64,000 nucleotides of DNA from Allantophomopsis cytisporea (Eukaryota > Ascomycota > Leotiomycetes > Phacidiales > Phacidiaceae). The stretch is taken from assembly GCA_024752435.1 (NCBI GenBank), contig CP103036.1, positions 1,240,001 to 1,304,000 on the forward strand, in the 5' to 3' direction. The position numbers and the translations under genes were made by a program. Shown here in pieces: positions 23,879 through 35,032 of the stretch (positions within the stretch are counted from its first letter, which is position 1; each line of letters opens with the position of its first letter). The notes under the pieces are model-generated. The model was not told the origin of the DNA. It saw only the letters and a program-made list of their open reading frames with translations, and searched no databases.

Positions 23879-26800
23879 ATGGGTGCTATGTTACCAACTC
23901 CAATTCCCGTCTCTCAGTCTCGACGTCGTCATTGTTTTCGAGTGCCTTTATCTTTTGTCTCAATTCTTGTCATAGTTCTCTACCTCCAATTACATATTCT
24001 TCCCCAGTTCATTGCTGAGTCCCCAGCAGCTTTGAATGTCGCTCAATATCATAACGATATCCTTGCAGCCGGTTTACAGAAATGTGCCGATTTCCAGACA
24101 CCGCCAATCAAGTATGAGTTCCCACCTTTGATAGCGCGCCAAAATCCGAGATGGAACTCTGTCAGTGGTCAGAATGATACGATAGTATTGAGGAATGTTA
24201 CTTTGTTTGATGGAGAAGAATTTCATTCTGAAGAGGTCGATGTCTTCTTCACCAAGGGTGTAGTAGAATCCGTCCTATCTGTCTCACAAGCCGCATCGTA
24301 TCCCGCGAATGTCAAAGTATTTGATTTGGAGGGCAAATATGTCACACCGGGTCTTGTAGACATGCATTCTCATCATCTCACGGGTAATTGGCCTGGACTT
24401 GAGGCCCTTGAGGATACGAACGAAATGAATCCTAAAGTTTTTGGGCCTTTAACTCCATTTGTTCGTTCTTTGGATGGAAGTGAGTTTTGCTAGGTCTCAA
24501 AAGCGTATGCATCAATCATTAACATATTCACAGTGAAATCATATGATCAGGCCACGACTATAATTGCTTCTGGGGGTGTTACTTCCTCCCTCATTCTTCC
24601 GGGATCCGCAAATATCATGGGTGGTGAAGCATATCTTGTGAAGAATGTTTTGAGAAGTGGAAAAGATGGCGAGGAAGTAGTTGAGGAGCTGCTACTCGAG
24701 CACGGAATTCCAGCGCCTGACCGTAGAAGATATATGAAGATGGCCTGTGGCGAAAACCCAAGAAGAGTATATGATCACACTCGGATGGGTAATGCTTGGA
24801 TTTTCAGACATCACATGGAGCGTGCCAAGGAACTCCTGGAGAAGCAGGATTCCTGGTGTTTGTCTGCTGCTGCTGCTCAGGAGAGCGGCGACGTAGACGC
24901 CATCATTTCTCTTACCTCAAGCTTGACGGGGAAGGCTGGTCTTCCCGAAGAATTGGAGCTGGACTCTTCAGTTGGTATTCTCAGAGGTAAGGTTGGTGTA
25001 AATATACACTGCTATGAGCCAGAAGACTTCGAAGATATGCTACTTCACAGCAAGGAGTTTGGTTTCCGAATCCAAGCTTTTCATCATGCATTAAGTGCCT
25101 GGAAAGTTCCCGAACTTATCAAGGACAGTGGAGAGTAAGTCAATATTGAGTGGCCGAAAAGGAAAGTTGTGTACTTACATTGTTTAGAAACATCACCATT
25201 GCCACATTCTCAGAATTTGGATTTTACAAGAAAGAAGCTTATGATGCAAATTTGTATGCTGGAAAAATACTAGCTGATCACGGGGTTCCTGTTGCATATA
25301 AATCTGTAAGACAGCTGAAGCTAGTAGTGACAAATGCTTCTGACACTTATATAGGATCATGGCGAGGAACAAACCAATGCCAAATACCTGCTGTAAGTCA
25401 ATACGTCTAGAGCCCTGGGAAAATTCTAATAACTCCAATAGATTTCAAGCAGCTACTGCACATTCCTTTGGACTTCCTGCTGATCTGGCACTTAAGTCAG
25501 TGACAAGTGTACCAGCAAGATCTTTACAGATTGACCATCGTGTTGGATTTGTTCGGCCTGGATACGATGCTGACATTGTAGTTTGGGACTCACATCCACT
25601 TTCAATCGGATCCACTCCTCTGCAAGTTTACATTGATGGGAAAGCTGCCTTGGATCCAAAAAAGGCGGAAGATAGCTTACTGTTAGCAAAAAGTCAAGTA
25701 TCACAACCACCGAGACTCCCTAAGATGCGCCCCATCCTTTCTGCTGAGGTAAAAGAAGCTCAGTGCCAATTAATGGCGCAATCTGGGGGGAAATTCATTA
25801 TCAATGGAATCACAAAGTCTTTCCTCGAGCAGGATGCTTCTACTATGAGTAAGGAGGGTCGGAATCTGACAATGGTGATTGATAATAGCAAAGTCATCTG
25901 TTTCGGAGTTGCGGCGGAGTGCGTGCAGGCTAGCTCTGGAGGTACAATAATTGATCTCCAAAACGGCTATGTTCTCCCAGGATTAACAGCTGTAACTCAG
26001 AGTTTGGGTCTTTCTGAAATTGCCGCAGAGGACAGTACAGGTGATGGTGCTGTGAGTGAGAAACTCGATGTTTCTGATCCAGCCAACGTTGTATATGCCA
26101 AGTATGGCATTCACCTTGAAGGACGAGGTTTTGCACGCGCAAAGATCGGTGGCATCACTAGAGCCGTGACATCACCCGTCTCAGAGGGTGGTCTACTGAC
26201 TGGCGTAAGTGCTGCATTTAAAACAGGTGGAAACAAGACAATTCTTAATGGCGGCATTGTTGAAGAAGATGTTGCGCTGCATTTTGTTGTTGGACAATCT
26301 GCCAAAAGTATGTGGATCCTACACTCTTGGTTGAGCATTATGTTAACCTTTATTAGGTGAATCTGTTCCTACAGTATCCTCGACGATTGGAAAACTTCGC
26401 AAAATCCTCACGGATAACAAGGGCAAAGATAACATCTATAGCCTTGCTGCAAACGGTTCTTTGCCACTCGTGGTAGCTGTTGAAGACAAATACGATATCA
26501 TGCAACTTATCAAGCTGAAGAGAGAGAGTGCAGCCCTGAATCTGATTCTCCTTGGAGCTTCTGGGGCACCATTTGTTGCAGACGAACTTGCTTCAGCTCA
26601 GATTCCAGTGATCCTTACACATAACCGTGGAGGACCAGATGCTTGGGAGAAGCATGAATTGCTCGTCGGTCCACCACTCACCAAGTCCTCTGCTGCGGTT
26701 CTGTCGGAAGCGAATGTCACATTTGGTCTGGCCATCTGGACGGACGAGGGAGAATCACACATTCACAACCTTCCCCTCGAAGCAAGCTGGGCTGCTAAAT

Positions 26801-26988
26801 ACTCCGGACTTAACGAAAAAGCAGCTGTTGATTTGGTATCTACTAACATTGAGAAGATCCTTGGATTGAAGAAGAGTAAGGATATTGTGATCTATGAGGG
26901 CAACCCGTTGGAATTTGGTGCTAGCGTTGTTGTTTCGTTTGATGGAGATGATGGGGCTGTAATGGACTGCTGGCCCGTATCTAACTGA
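23879..26988 (+). CDS. Membrane-anchored amidohydrolase-family protein with two amidohydrolase-like modules
   Basis: Six exons: 23879-24479, 24534-25134, 25188-25305, 25355-25392, 25442-26307 and 26357-26988 (951 residues). Residues about 20-43 form a signal anchor, so the rest probably faces the secretory lumen or outside. The first module is a metal-dependent amidohydrolase (imidazolonepropionase-like): TPGLVDMHSHH gives the HxH metal pair (His163, His165), later His residues occur in NIHCYEPEDF and AFHHALS, and KSDHGEE supplies the catalytic Asp. It closes with the C-terminal GYDADIVVWDSHPL hallmark. A second, similar module follows (GYVLPGLTAVTQSLG near residue 630) but has no HxH at the equivalent place. 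Fungal relatives are sometimes labelled carbohydrate esterase family 9; the real substrate is unknown. The 38-nt fourth exon is needed to keep the frame. Confidence 0.9.
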
Positions 26989-27774
26989 TGATGTATTTTG
27001 TGTTACGATGGAAGATCAAAGTAGTGTTTGTCGGAGCAATTGAAAGAGCATGGTTTTAAGAAGTTGGAATTTTAAAAATCGAAACATTGAAGCCATTACG
27101 TTGACTGTACACTCATCGGATAAGGGAATGCGCACTACATGAGCAAGACATACGGCATAAATGATACTATTCCAGTTGGAAATTGATGATACATGTCCTC
27201 TTTGGCAACTAGAATATTTATGAGCTGTATCGGGGGGGGTTGAAAATGAAATTAATCTAAACAGGGCTCTTGAAAGAAGGAACAAACCAAATCACACTCA
27301 CCCCTAATTTATTATTATTTATCGTGTACAACGCAAGTTCGAACCTCCAATGAGATTCTTAGCGTTCATCGTATTTGACAGTTCTTCGCAATCATTCAGC
27401 TTTCACACATACACACATACAACTGTAGTGGATCCCATTAGAAAGGCTCGTGATACTTTTTGAGCAAATGAAACTTATACATTACTGGAGAAATTTAAGA
27501 TGGAAGAAGTCCGTTGTAATTATGGCTTCAAGTATCACTCAGTGTGGATATATTTGAACTCATGAGACTAGTTCTTGCATGAGCCACTCTTAGGTATGAG
27601 GTAGTTCATGGTCTCACTGTCTCGAAAACAACCCGGCATTACCATCTAGCCCTTTTTCTTTCATTTTCTTCTTTTCTCTTTCAAATCTATTATCTCTATA
27701 TATCCATTGTTTATAAATGAATCGTGTCATAAATATGCCATCTAGACAAAGTGATATATGAACCCTATCCAATT
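26989..27774. other. Convergent 3' intergenic region
   Basis: About 0.8 kb between the 3' ends of the amidohydrolase (+) and the LRR kinase (-). I see only UTR-like AT-rich sequence and no gene. Confidence 0.6.
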
Positions 27775-29067
27775 TCAAAGTTTACTCAGCTCGTCGTAGA
27801 TCTCGACAAACAGAGGTCTTTCATCAACCACTGGCAATGTGCACCTGCGATGTATCTCTAACAGTGCCTGATGTGCATCGCCCTTTTCGTTAATGAAAGC
27901 TATCATATCCTCAATCAGATGCCCAAATGCCAATACCTCAAGACGCTCCAACCATAACGCACTGGCGTGATTTCTTCCGTAGATCGTGGCGCCACCATAG
28001 TCGCCAAGTAATGCATTGCCATTCTGATCTATCAATATATTATGCGCATATAGGTCTCCATGGGACATTCCTTTGGAATGCAGATGCATAGTAGCTGATG
28101 CGATTGACAGCAGAATGTTCTTAACTTTGTCAAAAGACATTGTCGACCCCACCGAGAACACATCCCGAGTACAAGTTTGTAGGGTGGGAGGAAGGCCCAG
28201 ATTCGTGAAATGAGGTGGTATGAGCTGCAGAACTAAGCCCCGCTTGTCTGGGTGGCCATGAATCTTTCCAATGGGGTCGATGAGATTTGGATGCGAACCA
28301 GCCGTAATACATGCAATCATTTCATCGACAGGTGAGCCATCGCTTGTGACTTCGCCTTTGAAGAGTTTCACAGCCACGTCTTCCTCCCCTTTTGGGCTTT
28401 TCCACACTCCTTTGGAAATAATTCCTGAAGCACCTTCTCCAAGTAACTCCCGTACCTCCAAATCTGACCATGGAATATCAGCAAGGATTGGGTTGTCCTC
28501 AAATGCGGGAGCACAGGGATTGCCAGCAAAAGCCAAGAATGACAGCTCGGGGAGAGTAAAGAGAAAGGCTGGCAGTGTTGCAATGCAGTTCACAGACAAC
28601 CGTAGCAAGCCAAGCTTTTTGCAATTGCCCATTTCATCTGGTAAGGTTGTGAGTCTATTTCCAGCCAACATACATTTCTGCAGCCTGGTGCACTGTCCAA
28701 TGCTTTTGGGTAACTCCTCAATGTAGTTGTTGGTCAAGATAAGCCAGCGTAATTGCGGGGGAAGAGCATTCTCTGGAATTGTTGTCATACGATTGCCTTT
28801 GAAAGCAACCATCTCCAAAGATGGGCATTGGGCCAGCTGCTTTGGAAATATTTCGAAGTTGCAATCTGAAAAGAAGGCAATCTTGAGCTTATGAAGGCGC
28901 TCAAAATCTTCTGGCAATTTTGAGATTGCATTTCCTGACAAGTCGAGGATTTCGAGAGTGTCGGCAAGAGAGAATATCTCTTGAGGGACTTCTGTAAGCC
29001 CAGAAGGTATCTTCACTTTTTTGGCTCCATGATAATCTCCAGATTGGAGTCCCACTACGGATTGCAT
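27775..29067 (-). CDS. Leucine-rich-repeat protein kinase of bacterial architecture
   Basis: A single uninterrupted frame of 430 residues from ATG 29067. The frame continues upstream to 29154 without another ATG, and the residues right after this ATG fit the start of bacterial relatives. Residues about 15-185 are LxxLxLSxNxIxxLP-type leucine-rich repeats. Residues about 205-430 are a small protein kinase: glycine loop GEGASG (210-215), VAVK lysine (Lys234), catalytic loop HGDLYAHN (336-343) and a DYG version of the DFG motif (356-358). All three catalytic essentials are present, so activity is plausible. N-terminal LRRs fused to this compact HGDLYAHN kinase are, as I recall, characteristic of Pseudomonas and other proteobacterial proteins rather than fungal kinases. 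It is probably cytosolic, as there is no signal peptide. Its role is unknown. Confidence 0.85.
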   Translation of the reverse strand: MQSVVGLQSGDYHGAKKVKIPSGLTEVPQEIFSLADTLEILDLSGNAISKLPEDFERLHKLKIAFFSDCNFEIFPKQLAQCPSLEMVAFKGNRMTTIPENALPPQLRWLILTNNYIEELPKSIGQCTRLQKCMLAGNRLTTLPDEMGNCKKLGLLRLSVNCIATLPAFLFTLPELSFLAFAGNPCAPAFEDNPILADIPWSDLEVRELLGEGASGIISKGVWKSPKGEEDVAVKLFKGEVTSDGSPVDEMIACITAGSHPNLIDPIGKIHGHPDKRGLVLQLIPPHFTNLGLPPTLQTCTRDVFSVGSTMSFDKVKNILLSIASATMHLHSKGMSHGDLYAHNILIDQNGNALLGDYGGATIYGRNHASALWLERLEVLAFGHLIEDMIAFINEKGDAHQALLEIHRRCTLPVVDERPLFVEIYDELSKL

Positions 29068-29850
29068 TTTAGCACTGATGGCTGGGTAGTCTATATCCAA
29101 AAGTTTTCGGAGCTTCGAAGAGATCAGTATAGACGCAGTCAAGACTTTTAACACAACTTTCGTACCTTTGTCTTTATTTTTGTCTAATGATACGTTTATC
29201 GATCTCCTGACAGGTGTTTATGTCCTTCAATTGGACATTGAAAACATGTTGTTCTCACCCCTTGATACACGGACATACACGCTAAGCGGAGTTTGTCACA
29301 TTATCACGTGAATAATCTATAATTGATCAGACAACTTAAGGTACCATCTACCTATGAGAAATCCCGCATTTATAGGATTACCGAATTAAATTACTCCAAA
29401 TATCACAAGTAGCACGGAACTAGGTAGGTAAATTATTATTCCAAGGTTGAGCCCTTTCTAGATAGCAGTAGCCAAACGACAAGGAGGCATCGGAAACTGA
29501 CCAGTAAACGAGGGAATATTTACAGCCATATCTCCAAGCATTCAACATCTCTTACAGTAACTCGGACCTCTACAACTTTGTTAGCTGTGGTAACAACTTG
29601 ACCTTGAAGGCACGTTTACAGAGATAGATTGGACTTAGGCCAAAATGACGCGTTGTTTGAGGTACCTCCTTCCGTCTTTGCTGCTGTTGTGTGCTGCAAG
29701 ATGGCAAGCGCACCCTACTACACACCTAAGAGAATTACTTCGTATGACATGGCCAGAGTTTTCGTACCGAACTTCAACTTCAACTTCAACTTCAACTTCA
29801 ACTTCAGAGGGATCGGCATCAAAGTCTGAAGCCCACAACGAGATTCGAAG
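29068..29850. other. Intergenic region with a hexanucleotide repeat
   Basis: About 0.8 kb upstream of the LRR kinase. A 71-codon ORF at 29645-29860 (+) begins with a signal-peptide-like hydrophobic stretch (YLLPSLLLLCAA) and then reads the repeat as a run of Thr-Ser. It has no other support and is probably chance. Confidence 0.45.
29770..29805. repeat. (AACTTC)6 hexanucleotide repeat
   Basis: Six perfect copies of AACTTC in tandem, directly visible. Confidence 0.95.
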
Positions 29851-30351
29851 ATGGGAGTAAATTTTCTTTGTGACGTTCTTGGGCTACAGAGCCACAAGAA
29901 CCACGACATACAACACAGCAAGAATAAAGATCAGATCAATATAAAACATGAAGTTGTTTTTATCGCGAGCGACTTTGAGGGTATCAAGGAGAAGCGTCTA
30001 CTGCCTAAACGCCAGTTTGGTATGTCCGCTTTAGATACACGCAGCTTGAAAGGCGCGATAACCTCCTCAAACTACGACCTCATCTCAACATCAAACTTCA
30101 TTATTGGGAACAACAATTACTGTTACCAGGCTAATGCGAGCATTCTTTTTGGTAACTCACAAGCAATCGCTGATGACGAGATCCTTAAGAAATTCCCGCA
30201 TGCTATTCGGCGCCAAGACACCACAGTTGATAGGTCATTGCGAGATATAGTGCTTGTCGGCCAAAGCATTAATACAGACCTTTGAATCTTGGAGGGCTTT
30301 GGATTTGACCTCAAGGAAGAACCTCAGGTTATTGCTACATTGGACACTTAA
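29851..30351 (+). pseudogene. Broken RNase H-like (Gfd2/YDR514C-type) protein
   Basis: From ATG 29851 the frame gives 144 residues and then TGA at 30283-30285. Reading on through that stop the same frame continues with clear family sequence (ILEGFGFDLK, then IATLDT) until TAA at 30349-30351. The parts EVVFIASDFEG, GMSALDTRSL and RDIVLVGQSINTDL match the pattern of fungal Gfd2/YDR514C C-terminal domain proteins, an RNase H-fold family with an acidic DFE motif near the start of the fold. The TGA sits where Arg or Gln would be usual and the TAA follows LDT where Gln is common, so both could be C-to-T changes. The remainder of the domain is missing. The family call rests on recall of motifs. Confidence 0.6.
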
Positions 30352-32044
30352 GATTTAAGGTCGATATAAACTATTCAGGGTAGTCTTAGTAATATGAAAT
30401 CCCACTGTGTTATATAGCACCATTCAATAAGAAAAGGGAAAACTTAAACTTACATTCGGTAATACAAAAAGCCATAAACTCAATGGACCCTGGGTTTGCA
30501 TGTAATAACCGTAATATTACAAACAATGATATCTCCTGAAACTTTTGCTAAGGAGCATAAGAACTCTACCGTAAAGGAAAATTGATCGATCAAAGTATTT
30601 CGCCCAAATCAGTTATGTCCCCTATCATCTTCAAAGATGTGATATGTGTCTGATAACGTCCATCCGTATCACTATGGATATGAGACGCACGTGCTTCGAT
30701 TAAAAAGAACAAAAAAGAAAGCAAAAAATGCGACCTAGCAATCTTCCCACTTCCCTAGGCGAATCTCAGCCGCAACTCAAGACCAGACTACCATTTGCTA
30801 TCTATATAGGGGGAGTTTGATATCATTAATGAGAGGATCTGGTGTGATAATACTAAATAAAATGCCATGTTGGCTTTGTGCCATAGCGCGATATATAGCT
30901 CATACGCTTCTCATAGCCGTGGTCATTGTTACAAAACCATCAGTGTTATCACTAGGTTGGTATTCGAGAACTCGGGTATAGTATTGCTTATTTCAACGCA
31001 CTGGGAGTGTTGCCAGCTACAGTGGAGAATATGGTTGCTACAATACTGATGTGGCTGAAGACATGAAGCAAAATCTACACTGCAGCTCTCCTCAATACTT
31101 GAATTTGAGTTTGTGTCTTGCCTATTCTAAAAATGTACAATGTAAGTCGCATTGTAGCCTCAAAATACGTTCTCAAACAAGTCGAGTACAGATATCTTCG
31201 CCAATATCTACACAGCTCATTTGACAGGAGCTTTCGAATACCAATGGCACTTTTATAAAGGAATACATGACTCCAATGATGACGGAGCATCGGGTTGGTC
31301 TGTTTCTATGTCTCTGTCTCTCTCTCTTCCTTCCTTCCTTCCTTTCTTTCTGACATTTCTCGGGGTTGCGGCTGATCCCCCCAGCGCAATCCTTGTATTT
31401 TTGAAAGTTGTCTGTATCTTTCGGAACTCCATCCCTCGTTTACAACGTTTACAACCTCGCAGCTGCAGAGAGAAACTCATAATATGTCAGTGTAAGTTTC
31501 CGCGGATTCTATGCACAAGGAGGGGTTGCGGTGGTCTGATAACCATTAGCCCCAGTTTTTACACTAGCCTTAGCGCAGACCAGGGGGCCCCTGAGACTCT
31601 TGAGAACCCTTGTTCTGCCAATCCTGACTTCAAACACAATATCATCCTATGCTCTCAACCAACGTTAGCCGAACATCTAGAATTTCCGGGGTGTGATTTT
31701 CCTTGGTTCCCAATTGCTGATCGCAATACGCATTTTGAAGTTTGTCGCTTGGGATTTCCAAGGGATATGCGTGGTTGTATGGATTGCACAGTGGGTCTGG
31801 GGGGTTGCAGGTTTCCACAGCGATAAGGTGCTTTGGTGATTGCCGATGCACTATTCACTGGAACACCGTTATTCATAGTTCTAACTAGACTGTTTGACAT
31901 AGCATGTGCCGAGGTGTTGATAGTGCTCTTTTGCGCTTGAGGTTGAGCAGCTTGCCTACTCACTCATAAATATCATCACCAGTATACCATCAATAGAGTT
32001 TGACACAAATTTCTACTCATCTGCATTTCGTAAAATCTGAAAGT
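30352..32044. other. Gene-poor intergenic region
   Basis: About 1.7 kb. It contains a pyrimidine-rich TC/TTCC tract at about 31311-31350. An ORF of 201 codons at 31221-31826 (+) starts with TTG rather than ATG, runs through that low-complexity tract and overlaps a minus-strand ORF. It shows no domain and is not accepted as a gene. Confidence 0.55.
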
Positions 32045-33114
32045 ATGTCCACCAAAACTGTTTTCGTCGACTATCTGGGTGGCATAGATGTGGGCTACGC
32101 AATGCCTACGTCTTACGAGGCCTCCAAGCCAACTTGCGTTCTCATCAACTCGATGTGCACGACTTCTGCACTTTATCGCCAACAATTTGCCAGCAAAAAA
32201 TTGACAGATACCTACAATCTTTTGGCAATCGAGCCGCTTGGTCATGGAGCTACTATCAGCAAGTCGGAACACTTTACCTACTGGGACTCAGCGGCTATGG
32301 CTTTGAAAGTCATGGATGTCATGGGAATCCAGAAAGCATTTGCTTTGGGAACGAGCCAAGGAGGTTGGATTGTTATGAGAATGGCACTACTTGCTCCGGA
32401 AAGAGTAAGTTGGTTTCATTCATGCTGCTGCCAGAATTTGGATACTAAGCCTTTTGAATTATAATATTCGCTGATACGAAAGCTTATTGGTTGAACAGAT
32501 AGAGGGTGTGATTCCCCTCGGTACATCAATGGACTACGAATCGGAATATTCTCGATCAAAGGGTTGCTGGGATCCCAGCCCGATTCTGAAGCCGTTCATG
32601 GAGAAATGGACCAGTTTGACACCAACACCAGAATGGATTGTAGACGACGAGTGGTGTGGAATGGTTGGATCAATTGGGTTCGGCGCAGCTGCCACTGAGG
32701 CTACCACGGCATTCTGGGTGAAGACTTTGAAGGATGTCTACAAGGGCGATGAGGGACGCAAGAAAGCGAGAATGGCCGTTATTTGTCTGCTGGAGCGCGA
32801 CGGTCTCCTCCTTCGATTGCATGATATCAAATGCCCTATCTTCTGGCTACAGGTACTTACTTCTGTTTCACTCAGTCATATTAGCCTGTTTCTAGCTAAG
32901 AGAGATTGTACTAACTTGTGTCTTTCTCCTACAGGGTACTGAGGACTTACCTTTTGGTCTGAATCTTCCACGAGAGCACATCAAAATGTTCACCAACTCC
33001 GCTGAGGCTCGCCTTATCGTGGTCGAAAAAGGAACACATTACCTCAACGCCTCCAGTCCCCTCGAGATTGAGAGTGCATTGATTGAACTCGCAACGAAGT
33101 ATCACAAAGTATAG
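32045..33114 (+). CDS. Alpha/beta hydrolase
   Basis: Three exons, 32045-32404, 32499-32852 and 32935-33114 (297 residues). It has the alpha/beta hydrolase fold: an early strand CVLINSMCTTS supplying the oxyanion region, the nucleophile elbow GTSQGG with Ser104, a likely acid Asp242 in QGTEDLPFG and the catalytic His273 in KGTHYLNAS. There is no signal peptide, so it is likely cytosolic. Similar fungal proteins act on small esters or lactones, but the substrate here cannot be assigned. Start ATG 32045 begins MSTKTVFVDYLGG; upstream in-frame codons lack an ATG. It is convergent with the rhodopsin-domain gene about 380 nt away. Confidence 0.88.
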
Positions 33115-33492
33115 AACAAAACTATGAAATGCGGCAGCAGTCATCCCAATGTAGCTCTCCATGATTATACAGGTTATCAGACATATGTTCCATCTCGTTA
33201 TCCTCACACCAAACTTCAGAGTATAGGCTTTTAGATATGACCAGATGTTCGAAAGTTGAATCCGGAAAGTTCCCTTTCAGTTCTCGCTGGAATTTATAAA
33301 GTTATATTATTGTTGTTGAATGAATAACATCGTAGTGTTACTATGTGGTTTCTTCCATCGAAACGATTTCTATTCGTATCTCATACATCCATGTCCACTT
33401 GTTCTGCTCAGCATACCCCACCAACAAACCAACCCAATAGTACCTGCATACAAGTAGCACATAATCCTAGCATCATGCATCCACCAATGATA
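33115..33492. other. Convergent 3' intergenic region
   Basis: 378 nt between two 3' ends. No gene is seen; only UTR-like sequence. Confidence 0.6.
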
Positions 33493-35032
33493 TCACTTAG
33501 ATTCGACCCAATCCACTTCTGTGCGAACATGGATCTTCTGCAGCGGAATCTCGTCTCCAGAGAGGGAACCATCGTCGTTATCGCTAGTCGCCCTCCGTGA
33601 TATGGCAGTGCTTGTAATCTTGCCGCCATGATTAGGTCGTAATTTAGAATCGTCGAGTCTTTTGAAGGGCCCGTCACCCCTCGAAGCATCGGTTGCTAGG
33701 CCACTCATTCCTGTAGTCTTGCTGCCGGTAACAGCCTGCTTAGTGTCTCGCGACTTCATGGTAATGTTGAGCTTGTTCAAGAAAACGCCGAGAATTGGGC
33801 GGAGAGTTGGAAGACATGCGCTAATGATGCCTGCAGAGATCTCGATAATTGTCCAAACAACAGTTTTAGATAAGGTCCCTAACAGTATATTAGGTATGAT
33901 GTGACAGAAAACTGGTCAGAATCTTACAGGATGGGTCCGTTGAAGAGTATGAGAAAAGGACAGTGAATCGATAAGCACTTGTGAAAACGATACTGCGATG
34001 TCAAAGGTAAGTCGTAGCTGAGAGATAAGGACTTCGGGAGGGGGTTCGGCAAGGCCAGAGATAACTTACAAGAAACCAACTCCAAATATAAGGATGAGCG
34101 ATATACGCTGAATTAGGCCAACATTGAGTTTCCATACTCGCGGCATTGGAAGAATAAGGATTGCAATATCGCTGAAGATAGTCGAAGCGGCATTGGCACA
34201 CCAAGTGCCTACTTAGTCAGTATATGCTTCCCCGAACTTCATAGACCTAACTTACCGACTTGATTCACACAGTGACCTGGAAGATCTGTATACCACATCT
34301 TTTGCACCGGCACACAGATAAAGATGAAAACAAAAATGATGGTAATGACCCAAGTGATGACGAAGCCACCGAGTCCATACGCCCATAACTTAAAGCTTCT
34401 GCTCGGGAAAATGCGATAGTACATCGCAAGAAGGGACAGTTTCGTGAGCGCAAGATTGATGACATATAGGATCTCAGCGACCATAAGAAACTGAAAGGTG
34501 CGTAAGTATGTTTAAATATCTGGGTGCGTTATAGCAAGTGATAGTTTCACGTGAACAATGAGCTGTTAAGAAGTGTTGACATACCTTGGCAATCATCACC
34601 ACATCTGCAGTCTGTAATGTACTTGCATGCAGTCCCATACCATAATGCGTCACTTGGTTTTGTTGGCAAACTTGTTCATATATTCTAGGGATAGGATGAT
34701 TCTTACTAGCCATAACGAAACCAAAAACACAGAAGAGCATACCCTATTCACCCACTCCATTAGCCAAAGTACAATCAACGCATAAAACTTGATACAATGT
34801 GCTGCCAATTGCCCCCGGATCTCCTCCTTTCCTGCAGTTCTTTACTTACCATAGAACAAAAGATGAGGTAGTCATCTGCACCTAAAGGCGCAGCTCTTGT
34901 CCACCGCGAAAGAAAACGAAGAACTACAAAAAAGAAAGCCAAGATTACAACCGCAACCGTTGATCCTATAATCCACGGTTGTACATCTGTATTTGTATCG
35001 ACTGCTCTTGCAGCCATTAATTCGGAGAGCAT
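33493..35032 (-). CDS. Rhodopsin-domain integral membrane protein (SAT4-like, fungal)
   Basis: Six exons in transcription order: 35032-34850, 34743-34585, 34490-34256, 34208-34070, 33992-33928 and 33878-33493 (388 residues). Seven hydrophobic helices fit the Fung_rhodopsin family, a large Pezizomycotina-specific group with a GPCR-like layout and no known ligand in most cases. Typical motifs are RFLSRWTRAAPLGADDYLI after helix 1, the helix-3 region LALTKLSLLAMYYRIFPS, the loop Cys-rich stretch VPVQKMWYTDLPGHCVN, the TDPSWTLSKTVVWTIIE stretch between the last helices, and CLPTLRPIL at the end of helix 7. The C-terminal tail (about 100 residues) is hydrophilic. Splice phases agree at all five junctions. 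It is not necessarily a receptor. Confidence 0.88.

Noticed and set aside
29645..29860. Small ORF with a signal-peptide-like start and a Thr-Ser repeat
   Set aside because: The repeat is just the AACTTC microsatellite read in one frame, the other frames are also open, and nothing else supports a gene.
31221..31826. 201-codon plus-strand ORF
   Set aside because: Its start is TTG, it crosses a TC/TTCC low-complexity tract, and it shows no motif; minus-strand ORFs overlap it.
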